A DNA stretch of 64,000 nt from Propionibacteriaceae bacterium P6A17 (GTDB taxonomy: Bacteria; Actinomycetota; Actinomycetes; Propionibacteriales; Propionibacteriaceae), in the NCBI GenBank assembly GCA_000619965.1, contig KK211045.1, positions 142,720 through 206,719 on the forward strand, read 5' to 3'. Each line of letters starts with the position of its first letter. Position 1 is the first letter of the stretch. Positions 1 to 8,791 of this stretch are shown here, piece by piece. The position numbers and the translations under genes were made by a program. A model generated the notes under the pieces. It was given only the letters and a program-made list of their open reading frames with translations. It did no database searches and was not told the origin of the DNA.

Positions 1-2
1 CG

Positions 3-389
3 TCGTCGGCGATGCGGCTCGATCCCCGCTGCCTCACCGGGCGCGCGATCTGCATCTCGAAGAAGCAGCGGAAGCTCGCGTGGGTCGTCGACGGGCAGAT
101 CCACATGCAGATGGCGGTGCGCTTCGGCTCGTCGAAGACGCCCACCCGAGAAGGCGCCTTCCGCGTGGAATGGAAGTCACGCAACCACGTCTCCAAGCTG
201 TACGACTCGGCCATGCCCTACGCCCTGTTCTTCAGCGGGGGACAGGCCGTGCACTACTCGTCGGACTTCGCCGCCAGGGGCTACGAGGGCGCCTCCCACG
301 GCTGCGTCAACGTGCGCGACAAGGCGAAGGTGGCGAAACTGTTCGACCTCGCGAAGGTGGGCGACAAGGTCATCGTCTATTCGGACTGA
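3..389 (+). CDS. L,D-transpeptidase (YkuD domain), 5' end outside window
   Basis: The reading frame is open to the left edge, so this is the C-terminal part of a longer protein. The visible part carries the YkuD catalytic signature SHGCVNVRD, with the nucleophilic Cys at about residue 98 counted from the first visible Met, and an upstream His (GGQAVHYSS, about residue 81) in the usual place. Enzymes of this family act outside the membrane and make 3-3 cross-links in peptidoglycan or attach proteins to it. The expected signal peptide and any N-terminal domains lie outside the window. The gene converges with the membrane-protein gene that follows; only 17 bases separate the two stop codons. Confidence 0.9.
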   Translation, partial: SSAMRLDPRCLTGRAICISKKQRKLAWVVDGQIHMQMAVRFGSSKTPTREGAFRVEWKSRNHVSKLYDSAMPYALFFSGGQAVHYSSDFAARGYEGASHGCVNVRDKAKVAKLFDLAKVGDKVIVYSD

Positions 390-406
390 ACGCCCTTTGC
401 AGCCGG

Positions 407-1018
407 TCAGCCGGGGACGGGCAGCGCGGTGATCGCGCGGCCCATGGGGGTCATCAGCACGACGGTGGCGTCGCCTCGCGGCATCGGCACCACCACGGTG
501 CCCGTGGCGGGCTGCGACGGGGAGGCCTCGACTTCGGGAGTGCCCTCCGGGTCGAAGCTCTGGCGCGTCTCGTTCAGGAACACGTAGAACGTGAAGCGGT
601 AGCGCCCGTCGTCGGCGGTGATGCGGTAGTCCAGTTCGAGGCCGGCGTCGGTCCATCGGTGGCCCGTGATCGTGAAGACCCCGGTGCCGTTGCCCTCGTA
701 GGGGATCCCGCCGTCGGTGGGAGTGGCCGATGGCGCGGGCCGGACCGACGGCGACGCTGAGCCCTCGGGATCGGGGGTTGCAGGCCCCTGGAGGAGCAGC
801 ACGGCCAGCAGACCCACCACCACGGCCGCGATCCCCACCACCCACGGCCACACCGGCTTGCGGGGCGGCTCCAGGTCCGCCGGAGGCTGGGCGGGGGGTT
901 GTTGCCCGAACGGCTGCATGGGGTCCCGACCGGTGTGCTCCTTGAAATTGGGCGGCTGCCAGTTCGGCTCCTGCCGCGCCCAAGGGTTGCCGTCGCCGGG
1001 CCATTGCTGGTTGCTCAT
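407..1018 (-). CDS. Small single-pass membrane protein with proline-rich N-terminus, unknown function
   Basis: Encodes about 203 residues. The first ~70 residues are rich in Pro, Gln and Trp and look cytoplasmic. One hydrophobic segment (VWPWVVGIAAVVVGLLAVLL) follows, then a Ser/Pro/Thr linker and a folded extracellular domain of about 100 residues. No enzymatic motif is visible. The ATG at 1018 is chosen because a TACGAT -10 box on the minus strand (1030-1025) ends exactly six bases before it, which predicts a leaderless transcript. It is divergent from the DUF4192 gene. The function is unknown; the topology resembles actinobacterial proteins that display a small domain outside the membrane. 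Confidence 0.75.
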   Translation of the reverse strand: MSNQQWPGDGNPWARQEPNWQPPNFKEHTGRDPMQPFGQQPPAQPPADLEPPRKPVWPWVVGIAAVVVGLLAVLLLQGPATPDPEGSASPSVRPAPSATPTDGGIPYEGNGTGVFTITGHRWTDAGLELDYRITADDGRYRFTFYVFLNETRQSFDPEGTPEVEASPSQPATGTVVVPMPRGDATVVLMTPMGRAITALPVPG

Positions 1019-1145
1019 GGCTGCATCGTATCCGCCGCGTGCGGCCCAGGGATTGCCGCGCGCATCCGCCGGCGGCTCCGGCGAGTTGTCCACAGGTTCG
1101 AATTCGTGTGGGATTCCGGCGCGGCTGCGTCCCAATGGTGGGGGC

Positions 1146-2048
1146 ATGAGCGTTGACACCACCATCACCTGCCGAGGCCGCGACGAACTCCTCGCCTTGG
1201 CCTCGGCCATCTTCGGATACGTCCCCCACGAGTCGCTGGTGTGCCTGCGGCTCGCCGACAGCAGGTTGAGCTTCTCCTGCCGGGTGGATTTGGACAGCCT
1301 GCCCCGCCACGTCCAGGACACGGTGGCCACCTTGTTGCACGCGGCCGCCAACGTGGGCGGCGAGGACTGCTGCTGGGTGCTGCTGTGCTGGACAGCGCAC
1401 CCGCAGCGCGCGGTGGCAGGGGTCCTCGAGCTCGCGCGAGAATTGGGCGAGCTGGGGCCTGTGCTCTTCACCGACGGTGTGACCTCGTGGGAGTTGGTCG
1501 CCGGGCACCTGTCGGACCCGCGCCCGTTCGACACCCGCACAGCCTGGGGGCCCTTCGACGCAATTCGTGCCCACGCCGATGTGCATGCCACCAGGGAGGA
1601 GGCCGTCGCCGAGCTGCGCAACTGGTCGCCCTCGGGGCGTTGGACGCAGTCCGCGGCCCTTCAGGTGTCGGCGCTGGGCGTCGACGAGCAGGTGGAGCTG
1701 CTGCGTTGCCTCGTCGAGCACGCGACGCCCGTGGGACGCGACCAGGCCGTCCTCGCCGAGCTGCTGAGACAAGATGAATGCTTCGCCGAGCTGCTGGCCC
1801 AGCTCAGCACCGCGAACGCCCACCGTCGACGGCTCGCGCTGCAGGCCGCCAGGGCGGAGGCCTCGTCGGACGCGATGCCGAATGTGATCTCGCTGATGGC
1901 GCTCGCGTACTGGCTCGAAGGCAACGGGACGCTCGCCAACGAATGCCTGCGTCAGCTCGAGCTCATCGACCCGGAGCATCCCTTGGGGCGCACCGTCGAC
2001 GCGCTGATCCGTCTGGGCATCCCACCAGCGCGATGGGATGAGCAGTGA
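1146..2048 (+). CDS. DUF4192 family protein
   Basis: Encodes 300 residues. It begins with the pattern typical of DUF4192 (short N-terminus, then a GRDELLALASAIFGYVPHESLVCL segment split by the family hallmark 'GY.P..SLV') and has the helical C-terminal half with the ALAYWLEGNG..A motif. The family is restricted to actinobacteria and its biochemical role is not known. The ATG start fits an AATGGT box (1134-1139) six bases upstream. The PfkB gene begins 13 bases after the stop but has its own promoter box. A DnaA-box-like TTGTCCACA lies upstream at 1086-1094. Confidence 0.85.
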   Translation: MSVDTTITCRGRDELLALASAIFGYVPHESLVCLRLADSRLSFSCRVDLDSLPRHVQDTVATLLHAAANVGGEDCCWVLLCWTAHPQRAVAGVLELARELGELGPVLFTDGVTSWELVAGHLSDPRPFDTRTAWGPFDAIRAHADVHATREEAVAELRNWSPSGRWTQSAALQVSALGVDEQVELLRCLVEHATPVGRDQAVLAELLRQDECFAELLAQLSTANAHRRRLALQAARAEASSDAMPNVISLMALAYWLEGNGTLANECLRQLELIDPEHPLGRTVDALIRLGIPPARWDEQ

Positions 2049-2061
2049 CTATCGTTGACGC

Positions 2062-2979
2062 ATGCGATTCGTCGTCTTCGGAGAAGCACTCATCGACCTG
2101 ATTCCCACGCAGGAACGCACCCCTGCGGAGAGCACCTGGGTGGCGCACTCGGGCGGCAGCCCCATGAACACCGCGGTGGCGCTGGGCAAGCTCGGCTGCG
2201 AGGTGCAGTTCCTGGGGCGGCTCGGCGACGACGCGTTCGGGCGCCAGCTCGCGAGCCACATCGAGTCCTTCGGGGTCGGTCTCGATCTCGCCGTGCGCAC
2301 CACCGATCCGACGACGCTCGCCGTCGTCTCTCTCGACGAGGATGGCAAGGCCTCCTATGCCTTCCACACCGACGGCACCACCAACTTCCACTGGGCGGAG
2401 TCCGAGTTCCCCGAGGTGCCGGCCGATGCCTGGCTGCACTTCGGGTCCATCGGTGCAGTGCTCGAGCCCACCTACGCCAGCGTGCACCGCTTCCTGAGCT
2501 CGACGCCCAATCCCAAGAGTTTCGACATCAACGTGCGCCCCAAGGTGTTGTCCGACCGCGAGGAGTACCGCACCAAGGTCGATGCCCTGCTGGCGCTCGT
2601 GGCTCAGTCGGGCGGCTTTGGGAAGGCCTCGGACGAGGACCTCGTCTGGCTCACCGACTCCTCGCTCGAGCCCCTCGACGCGGCCAGCGAGTTCTGCCGC
2701 CGCCACGGGCTCGACCTGTTTCTGGTGACGCTCGGGTCCAGGGGAGCGGCCGCGGTGGGCCCCGACGGGATCATCGCCAGTGTGCCCGGACGACGTATCG
2801 AGGTCGTGGACACCGTGGGTGCAGGCGACACCTTCACCGCAGGGTTCCTCTCCGCCTTCGACGGCACGAACGTGGAGGAGTCGCTGCGACGGGGCATCGG
2901 CGCGTCCGCGCTTGTGTGCACCCGGGCTGGCGCGCAGCCGCCGACCGCGGCCGAACTCGACGCCTTCCTCGCCTCCTGA
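2062..2979 (+). CDS. PfkB-family carbohydrate kinase (fructokinase-like)
   Basis: Encodes 305 residues, the usual length for ribokinase/PfkB enzymes, which phosphorylate sugars in the cytoplasm with ATP. Visible landmarks are the N-terminal FGEALIDLIP strand, the substrate-binding GGSPMNTAVALGKLG segment near residues 34-48, and the C-terminal signature DTVGAGDTFTAGFLSAF (about residues 251-267), which holds the anion hole and the catalytic Asp. The overall pattern is closest to fructokinases, but substrate cannot be settled from sequence. A TATCGT -10 box (2050-2055) sits six bases before the ATG, predicting a leaderless message. Confidence 0.88.
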   Translation: MRFVVFGEALIDLIPTQERTPAESTWVAHSGGSPMNTAVALGKLGCEVQFLGRLGDDAFGRQLASHIESFGVGLDLAVRTTDPTTLAVVSLDEDGKASYAFHTDGTTNFHWAESEFPEVPADAWLHFGSIGAVLEPTYASVHRFLSSTPNPKSFDINVRPKVLSDREEYRTKVDALLALVAQSGGFGKASDEDLVWLTDSSLEPLDAASEFCRRHGLDLFLVTLGSRGAAAVGPDGIIASVPGRRIEVVDTVGAGDTFTAGFLSAFDGTNVEESLRRGIGASALVCTRAGAQPPTAAELDAFLAS

Positions 2980-3046
2980 GCGCCAGGTTTTCCACAGATT
3001 CCGCATCCTGCGGGATTCGCGGCGCTGTCGTGTCGATCCTGTCGGC

Positions 3047-3874
3047 ATGAGCATGCGCACTTCCGAACACGTCGAGGAGCTCGCCAAGGCCCGGCTCGCC
3101 TACGTGAGCTTGGGGCAACGCTCCCTCACGGCCCCTCGGCGAGCGCTCACCGAGCCGCAGGAGGCCGTCGTCGAGCAGACGGACGAGGAGCCGCCCGACG
3201 ACGCCCCCCCGCCCCGCCACGGCTGGCGGCAGCGGCTCGCCCTCCACCGCCAGCACCTCGCCGCCGTCGCCGTTCTGCTGGTGGTCGGCCTGTTGTGGCT
3301 CGGATGGCAGTGGAGCCGGTCGCAGGCGTCGGAGACGGTGGCCACCGCGGTCGAGACATCGTCGGCGCCGCAGGAATCGGCGGCGACGGAGTCCACGTCG
3401 GCGCCGGCGCCCTCGCCGGCCAGCGAGCCCGCGAGGGTGCGTGTCCACGTGCTGGGTGCGGTCGCCGCGCCCGGTGTCGTCACGCTCGACGACGGGGCAA
3501 TCGTCGCCGACGCGCTCGAGGCGGCCGGAGGGTTGACGGCTGAGGCTCGTCCGGGAGATCTCAACCTGGCGATGCCCGTCGCGGACGGGCTGCAGATCAA
3601 GGTTGGCTCCGACAAGGAGGACAGCGCCGTCAACGGCTCCAGCAGCTCCGGTGGCGCCCCCAAAGCCGCAGGGGCGGGCGAGGGGAGGCTGGACCTCAAC
3701 ACCGCCACGGCCGGCGAGCTGGAGACGCTGCCGGGGATCGGCCCTGTCACCGCTGCCGCGATCGTCGCGCGGCGTGACGAGCACGGGCAATTCAGGGCCG
3801 TCACCGAGCTGCAGGAGATCAGCGGCATCGGGCCGAAGACGTTCGCGAAGCTCGAGCCGCACGTCCGCGTGTGA
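3047..3874 (+). CDS. comEA: ComEA-like DNA-binding competence protein
   Basis: Encodes 275 residues. The order is a charged cytoplasmic N-terminus (1-68), one membrane segment (about 69-88), a Ser/Ala/Pro linker, a SLBB-type beta-grasp domain (about 129-188) and a C-terminal double helix-hairpin-helix domain (about 214-275) with LNTATAGELETLPGIGP and EISGIGPKTFAKL. ComEA proteins bind incoming double-stranded DNA on the outer face of the membrane and pass it to the ComEC channel. The stop codon overlaps the comEC start by four bases, so the two are translationally coupled. ATG 3047 is chosen over the in-frame ATG at 3053 because a GATCCT box lies six bases upstream. Confidence 0.92.
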   Translation: MSMRTSEHVEELAKARLAYVSLGQRSLTAPRRALTEPQEAVVEQTDEEPPDDAPPPRHGWRQRLALHRQHLAAVAVLLVVGLLWLGWQWSRSQASETVATAVETSSAPQESAATESTSAPAPSPASEPARVRVHVLGAVAAPGVVTLDDGAIVADALEAAGGLTAEARPGDLNLAMPVADGLQIKVGSDKEDSAVNGSSSSGGAPKAAGAGEGRLDLNTATAGELETLPGIGPVTAAAIVARRDEHGQFRAVTELQEISGIGPKTFAKLEPHVRV

Positions 3875-6210
3875 CTGGCAACGGCCACCCCCAGCCGCCC
3901 ACCGCGAGCCGGGGGCAGGATTGGCGGCTCGCCCCTCTGGCGCTGGGGTCCTGGGCGGGGGCCTGGCTCGGCACCGGCCAACACGCCGCCTGGCTGTGGG
4001 CGCTGTCGGCCGTCGTGCTCATCGGGGCCCTCGTGTTGCGCGAGCGGTGGGCGATCGTCGGGGCTGCCGGACTGCTGCTCGTCGGCGCAGGCTCCCTCGC
4101 GCTGGCCGGCCAGCGCGACGGGTCCACGTTGGCCAGGTTGGGCGCGCAAGAGGCCATCGTCCACCTGGAGGTGCGCATCGACACCGAACCGCGCCCCAGC
4201 CCGCCCCGCCCTCCCATGCCGCCGTCGGCGAGCGCTCGTGTCCAGGTCTGGTGGGTGGAGGGGCGCGGGGTCCGCACCGTCCAGTCCCTGCCGGCGCTGC
4301 TGACGGCATCGGGGGAGATGCAGCGTGCGGTCCTGGAGCTTCGGGCGGGCCAGCGCGTCCAGCTCGAGGCCAGGCTGGCCGCGCCCAGGCCCGACGATGA
4401 CGCGGCCGCCACGGTCCGGGTGCGGCGCATCGTCGAGGTGGTGGCCGAGCCCGACGTGCTGCAGCGGCTCGCGCACGGCATGCGCGAGGGGCTTCGCAAG
4501 GCGGTGGCCCATTCGCCGGAGGACCAACGGGCGCTGGTCCCGTCGCTGGTCGTGGGTGACACCTCGCGGATCTCCACGGCCATGGACGAGGACTTCCGCA
4601 CCACGGGGCTCACCCACCTGATGGCGGTCTCCGGCTCCAACCTGGCGCTCATGCTCGGCGTGCTGCTGGGGTTGTTGCGGGGCTTCGGCGTGCGTGGCTG
4701 GGGCGTGCGCATCGCGTCCGTCGGTGGCGTCCTCATGTTCGTGCTGGTGTGCGGGCCCGAACCGAGCGTGTTGCGGGCCGCGGCGATGGGGATCGTCGCG
4801 CTCGCGGCCGTCGGGGCGGGGCAGGGCCGACGCAGTGTCCGGGGACTGCTCGTGGCGGTGACGGCACTCATGGTGGCCGACCCGTGGCTGGCTCGGGCAC
4901 CGGGATTCTGGCTGTCGTGCGCGGCCACGCTCGGGATCGTGCTGCTGGCCCCGTGGTGCATCGCGATGCTCACCGCGTGGGCGCCCCGTTGGCTCGCGGA
5001 GGCCTTGGCGATCCCGCTGTCGGCGCAGGTGTTCACGCAACCCATCGTCACGGGCCTCAGCGGCGAGGTGTCCATGGTCGGCCTCATCGCCAACGTCGTG
5101 GCCGGACCCTTCGTCGGGCCGACCACGATGCTCGGCTTCGCGGCGGCCTGCTCGGCGTGGCTGCCTCCGCTGTCGGTGCTGCTGGGCTGGCTGGCCGGGT
5201 GGACGAGTCAGCCCATCGTGTGGGTGGCGACGCTGGGTGCGGGGCTTCCGGGGGCCACGCTCGAATGGCTGCCGGGGGCGCTCGGCGTGCTGACGATGAT
5301 CCTCGCGTCGGCGGCGCTGGTGGCCTGCCTCGGGCCGGTGTTGGCGCGCGCCTGGGCCTCGGCCACCGTGCTGGCCGTCGTGGCCGTCGGGACGTTCGTC
5401 ACTCCGACTCCGCCGGGTTGGCCGGGGCAGTGGCAGGTTGCATTCTGCGACGTCGGTCAGGGGGATGCGACGCTGGTGCGCGCCGAAGAACGGTCCGCGA
5501 TCCTCATCGACACCGGCCCGGACGCGCGTGCCGTGCTGCGCTGCCTCGACGAACTGGGCATCGACGAGGTGCCCGTCGTGGTCCTCACCCACTTCCACGC
5601 CGATCACATCGGAGGGTTCGAGGCAGTCGTCGACGCCCACGCCCCTCGGCTGGTCCTCACGAGCGCACTGGGTGAGCCGAGGGCGGCCGTCGCTGCAGTC
5701 CGTGCCTCGGCGGGCGGGGCAGAGGTCCGCCCGGCCGTCCCCGGCGAGACCATCACCGTGGGCGCGGCAACGTGGACCACGGTGTCGGCATGGTCCCCGA
5801 CGGGGGTCGCGGCCGAGTCGGGCACGGGCGAGTCGTCGGCGGAGAATGACGCCTCGGTGGTGGGCGTTGCCCAGGCGGGGGAGCTGCGCGTGCTGCTGGC
5901 CGGGGATGCGGAGCCCGACGGGCAGGCTGCGGCGCTGCGCGGGGCGGCCGAACGCGGCCTCGACCTGCGCGCGCAGGTCCTGAAGCTGCCGCACCACGGG
6001 TCGTCGCGCCAACACCGTGGGTTCTTCGCGGCGAGCGGGGCCAGGGTGGCCGTCGCCAGCGCAGGCGAGGGCAATGCCTACGGGCACCCGTCGCCTCGGA
6101 CGGTGCGCCTGGCGGAGGAGCTGGGCATGACGGTGGCCCGCACCGATGTGGACGGCACGGTCACCGTCGCAGTCGACGGCGACCTCCGGCTTCGGCGACG
6201 CGACGGGTGA
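3871..6210 (+). CDS. comEC: ComEC/Rec2 DNA-uptake channel with C-terminal metallo-hydrolase domain
   Basis: Encodes 779 residues, full length for the family. The N-terminal hydrophobic and OB-like region is followed by the Competence domain with its many membrane helices (the GLTHLMAVSGSNLALMLG motif lies at about residue 248). The C-terminal metallo-beta-lactamase-like domain starts near residue 525 and carries FCDVGQGDATLV, LIDTGPD and the metal motif THFHADHIGGF. ComEC forms the membrane pore for single-stranded DNA, and the C-terminal domain is thought to degrade the non-transported strand. The GTG start overlaps the comEA stop (GTGA). No pilus or ComFA-like genes lie in this window, so natural competence is only suggested. 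Confidence 0.93.
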   Translation: MTGNGHPQPPTASRGQDWRLAPLALGSWAGAWLGTGQHAAWLWALSAVVLIGALVLRERWAIVGAAGLLLVGAGSLALAGQRDGSTLARLGAQEAIVHLEVRIDTEPRPSPPRPPMPPSASARVQVWWVEGRGVRTVQSLPALLTASGEMQRAVLELRAGQRVQLEARLAAPRPDDDAAATVRVRRIVEVVAEPDVLQRLAHGMREGLRKAVAHSPEDQRALVPSLVVGDTSRISTAMDEDFRTTGLTHLMAVSGSNLALMLGVLLGLLRGFGVRGWGVRIASVGGVLMFVLVCGPEPSVLRAAAMGIVALAAVGAGQGRRSVRGLLVAVTALMVADPWLARAPGFWLSCAATLGIVLLAPWCIAMLTAWAPRWLAEALAIPLSAQVFTQPIVTGLSGEVSMVGLIANVVAGPFVGPTTMLGFAAACSAWLPPLSVLLGWLAGWTSQPIVWVATLGAGLPGATLEWLPGALGVLTMILASAALVACLGPVLARAWASATVLAVVAVGTFVTPTPPGWPGQWQVAFCDVGQGDATLVRAEERSAILIDTGPDARAVLRCLDELGIDEVPVVVLTHFHADHIGGFEAVVDAHAPRLVLTSALGEPRAAVAAVRASAGGAEVRPAVPGETITVGAATWTTVSAWSPTGVAAESGTGESSAENDASVVGVAQAGELRVLLAGDAEPDGQAAALRGAAERGLDLRAQVLKLPHHGSSRQHRGFFAASGARVAVASAGEGNAYGHPSPRTVRLAEELGMTVARTDVDGTVTVAVDGDLRLRRRDG

Positions 6211-6216
6211 GATCCG

Positions 6217-7185
6217 TCAACGCAGCGGCAATCCCGCAGCGAGGTAGATGGCGTCGATGTCGCGCATGATGCCGACGGACTCCGCCGGCGTCGTCGAGAA
6301 GCCGCGGTCGTGGTGGATGGCGGCAATGAACCTGGTGAGCTGGTCGTCGTAGGTGGTGCGCTCGGTGGGCGCGTGGTGGTCGTGCCTCGCGCCGGGCACG
6401 GCGAGGTGGATGCGGTTGCCCCGGTGCGGCAGCACGAAGCCGTCGACGATCAGGTCGCCTTGGCTGCCCCGGAAGTGCACGCGCTGCGACTCCTCGGGCT
6501 CGAACAGCGCCGACGAGATGCTCGCCCGGACCGTCCCGTATTGCAGGTGCGCGTCCATCCGCTGATCGACGCGATCGTCATCGGCGGGTACGTATTCGGC
6601 ATCGATCACGGCGGGCTCGACGCCGATCAGCGCGCGCAGGAACTGCAGTTCGTAGCAGCCGAGGTCCATCAACGCGCCACCGCCCAGCTCGTAGTCCAGG
6701 CGGATGTCGTCGCGGCGCTCGAGGTTGATGTGGAACCTCGAGGTGACGGACTCGAGCGTGCCGATGGTGGGCAGCAGCTCCCGCACCTGCGCGAAGAAGG
6801 CGTGGTGGCGGTTGTGGAAGCCCACCATGCACACCCTGTCGGCACTGGCTGCGGCCGCCGCCAGACGCTCCGCCTCCGCCTCATTGCGGGCGGCGGGCTT
6901 CTCGACGAGCACGTGCTTGCCTGCCTCCAGCGCCCGGATCGCCCAGGCGGTGTGTTCCGAGTTGGGCAGCGCGATGTAGCAGGCGTCGACGGTGTCGTCC
7001 TCCAGCAGCGCCTCCATCGAGGAGTGCGCAGTGGGGATGCCGTGTTGCTCGGCGAATCGTCGGGCGTGCTCAGGGGTGCGGCTCGCGACCGCGGCCAGGC
7101 TCGTGCCGCGGTTGGCCGTCACGGGGCGCACGATCGCAGCCGGCGCGATGCGTGCGGCGCCGAGGATGCCGAAGCGAATGTTCAT
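6217..7185 (-). CDS. Gfo/Idh/MocA family NAD(P)-dependent oxidoreductase
   Basis: Encodes 322 residues. The N-terminal Rossmann fold begins FGILGAARIAPAAI, and the family signature EKPAARNEAE sits near residue 95. The C-terminal half is the GFO_IDH_MocA beta-sheet domain. Enzymes of this family oxidise or reduce sugars and related polyols; the substrate here is unknown. The start has a clear Shine-Dalgarno sequence (AGGAGG on the minus strand, about seven bases upstream), unlike its neighbours. The gene sits on the opposite strand between comEC and holA, two genes that are often adjacent in related genomes, so it may be a later insertion. Confidence 0.9.
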   Translation of the reverse strand: MNIRFGILGAARIAPAAIVRPVTANRGTSLAAVASRTPEHARRFAEQHGIPTAHSSMEALLEDDTVDACYIALPNSEHTAWAIRALEAGKHVLVEKPAARNEAEAERLAAAAASADRVCMVGFHNRHHAFFAQVRELLPTIGTLESVTSRFHINLERRDDIRLDYELGGGALMDLGCYELQFLRALIGVEPAVIDAEYVPADDDRVDQRMDAHLQYGTVRASISSALFEPEESQRVHFRGSQGDLIVDGFVLPHRGNRIHLAVPGARHDHHAPTERTTYDDQLTRFIAAIHHDRGFSTTPAESVGIMRDIDAIYLAAGLPLR

Positions 7186-7265
7186 CGTTGAACCTCCTCT
7201 GGAATTCGAGTGTCCCCACTGTACTCCGGCTCGAAACGGTCGTCTCGAGGTGGCAGGCTTGGGGC

Positions 7266-8231
7266 ATGAGTCTCTTCGGCAGCACCCTGCTCATCACCGG
7301 CAAGGAGTCCCTGTTGGCCGAGCGCGCGGCCGCCGAACGACGCGATGCCGCGTTGCGTGAGCAGCCCGGCGCGGACGTCAACCGCATCACGGGCGCCGAG
7401 CTGGCGGAGGCGATGCTCAGCGAGGTCGTCGGGGGATCGCTGTTCTCGAGCCGGATCGTCGCCATCATCGACGACGTCGGCGCGTGCCCCGCCGAGATGG
7501 TGGACCAGTTGGTGGCCATCGCGGTCGATCCCGGCCCCGACCTGTGCCTGATCCTCATCCACGGGGGCGGGGTCAAGGGCAAGGCCCTGCTGGACCGACT
7601 GCGGAAGGCGAAGGTCGAAACCGTCACCGTCGAGGCGCCGAAGCCGAGGGACTTGGCACGGTTCGTCACCGCGGAGGCGAAGGCACACCGGCGACGCATG
7701 TCCGACGAGGCCGCGGACGCGCTCGTGGCGGCGGTCGGCTCAGACCTGCGCACCATCGTGGCGGCCGTCGCCCAGCTCGCGCAGGACGTCGAGGGCGAGG
7801 TGCTCGACGTCACGGTCATCCGTCGCTACTTCGCGGGCAGGGCCGAGGTGTCGAGCTTCTCCGTCGCCGACGCCGTCCTGGCGCGCAACGCGTCGCTAGC
7901 GCTGGAGCGGCTGCGGTGGGCGTTGGGCACGGGCGTGGCTCCCGTGCTGGTCACTGCCGCGCTCGCCAACAACTTCCGCGCGATGGGCAAGTACCTCGAC
8001 GCGTCGGGCAGCAGGATCTCCGACGGCGACCTCGCCCGCCAACTGGGGGTGCCGTTCTTCAAGGTGCGCGACCTGCGCACGCAGGCGCGGCACTGGGACC
8101 AGCGCGGCGTGGCCGATGCGATCGTGTGGATCTCGGAGGCCGACGCCGGCGTCAAGGGCGCCTCGACCGACCCGCACTTCGCGCTCGAGGCGCTGGTGCT
8201 GCGACTGCTGGCTGCGCGACCGCGCCGCTGA
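7266..8231 (+). CDS. holA: DNA polymerase III delta subunit
   Basis: Encodes 321 residues with the delta-subunit layout: an N-terminal AAA+-like fold without a working P-loop (LFGSTLLITGKESLLAERA) and the conserved GGSLFSSRIVAI and KAKGKALLDRL-like segments, then the all-helical C-terminal collar domain. The protein is part of the clamp loader that places the beta clamp on DNA. ATG 7266 is chosen because CAGGCT (7254-7259) lies six bases upstream, the same spacing as other leaderless starts here. It converges with rpsT, with a long inverted repeat between them. Confidence 0.93.
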   Translation: MSLFGSTLLITGKESLLAERAAAERRDAALREQPGADVNRITGAELAEAMLSEVVGGSLFSSRIVAIIDDVGACPAEMVDQLVAIAVDPGPDLCLILIHGGGVKGKALLDRLRKAKVETVTVEAPKPRDLARFVTAEAKAHRRRMSDEAADALVAAVGSDLRTIVAAVAQLAQDVEGEVLDVTVIRRYFAGRAEVSSFSVADAVLARNASLALERLRWALGTGVAPVLVTAALANNFRAMGKYLDASGSRISDGDLARQLGVPFFKVRDLRTQARHWDQRGVADAIVWISEADAGVKGASTDPHFALEALVLRLLAARPRR

Positions 8232-8258
8232 CGGCGCCGAAGGACGCCGTCGGGGACG

Positions 8259-8302
8259 CAATTCAGCGCCTCGGCTACCGAGTGTGCCGAGACGCTGAAT
8301 TG
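8259..8302. terminator. Inverted repeat between convergent holA and rpsT, probable bidirectional terminator
   Basis: Two 16-base arms, CAATTCAGCGCCTCGG (8259-8274) and CCGAGACGCTGAATTG (8287-8302), flank a 12-base loop. The arms match at 15 of 16 positions. In minus-strand RNA the single mismatch becomes a G-U pair, so the stem is complete for transcripts coming from rpsT. No U-tract follows on either strand, which is common in actinobacteria. Confidence 0.65.
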
Positions 8303-8338
8303 GGTATGACGATGCTTCGCGGGGACGCGCCCGCCGGG

Positions 8339-8605
8339 TCAGGACTGCAGCGCGTGCGTGGCCTTGGACAGGGCCGACTTGCGGTTGGCGGCCTGGTTGG
8401 CGTGGATGACGCCCTTCGACACGGCCTTGTCGAGCGCGCGATTCGCGACGGCGGTGAGCTCGGCAGCCTTGGCGGCGTCGCCCTCGGCGATCGCGGTGCG
8501 TGCGTTGCGGACGTGGGTGCGCAGCTCGGACTTGACCGCCTTGTTGCGGAGGCGGGCGACCTCGTTGGTCTTGATACGCTTCATCTGCGACTTGATGTTG
8601 GCCAC
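8339..8605 (-). CDS. rpsT: 30S ribosomal protein S20
   Basis: Encodes 88 residues beginning [21 protein letters not shown], the standard S20 N-terminus, with the conserved [11 protein letters not shown] and NRKSALSK segments. S20 is a helical protein that binds 16S rRNA in the small subunit. The start is GTG at 8605, supported by the invariant second residues ANIKSQ and a Shine-Dalgarno-like GAAGGA upstream on the minus strand. The holA-rpsT-lepA arrangement, with rpsT on the opposite strand, is widespread in actinobacteria. Confidence 0.97.
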   Translation of the reverse strand: MANIKSQMKRIKTNEVARLRNKAVKSELRTHVRNARTAIAEGDAAKAAELTAVANRALDKAVSKGVIHANQAANRKSALSKATHALQS

Positions 8606-8656
8606 GTGAAAAATCCTTCTGTCACTCGGTACGGCGTCTCTGGGACGCGACCGCCA

Positions 8657-8686
8657 AATATACACGGTGGCGCCGCATCCTCCAAA
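8657..8686 (-). promoter_or_regulatory. Promoter of rpsT
   Basis: On the minus strand TTGGAG (8686-8681) and TATATT (8662-8657) are separated by 18 bases. This is the most AT-rich short stretch of the intergenic region. Transcription would begin near 8650 and leave a leader of about 45 bases with the rpsT ribosome binding site. Confidence 0.6.
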
Positions 8687-8791
8687 ACCGTCGTCGCGTC
8701 GTCGCCTGGCCGTTGCGCGCACGGTAGCATGGGCGATCGGGCCTGACGCGGTCGACCGTTGGCCCTCCCCGAACACCGACGAGGAATGTTG

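Noticed and set aside
3100..6087. Very long minus-strand open frame of about 995 codons opposite comEA/comEC
   Set aside because: It is antisense to two clear genes, low in complexity (Arg, His, Gly, Pro) and shows no known motif. Long open antisense frames are expected at this GC content.
8759..8791. TTG or upstream ATG starts for lepA
   Set aside because: They lack a correctly spaced ribosome binding site. GAGG at 8781-8784 fits ATG 8792, and the family length agrees.
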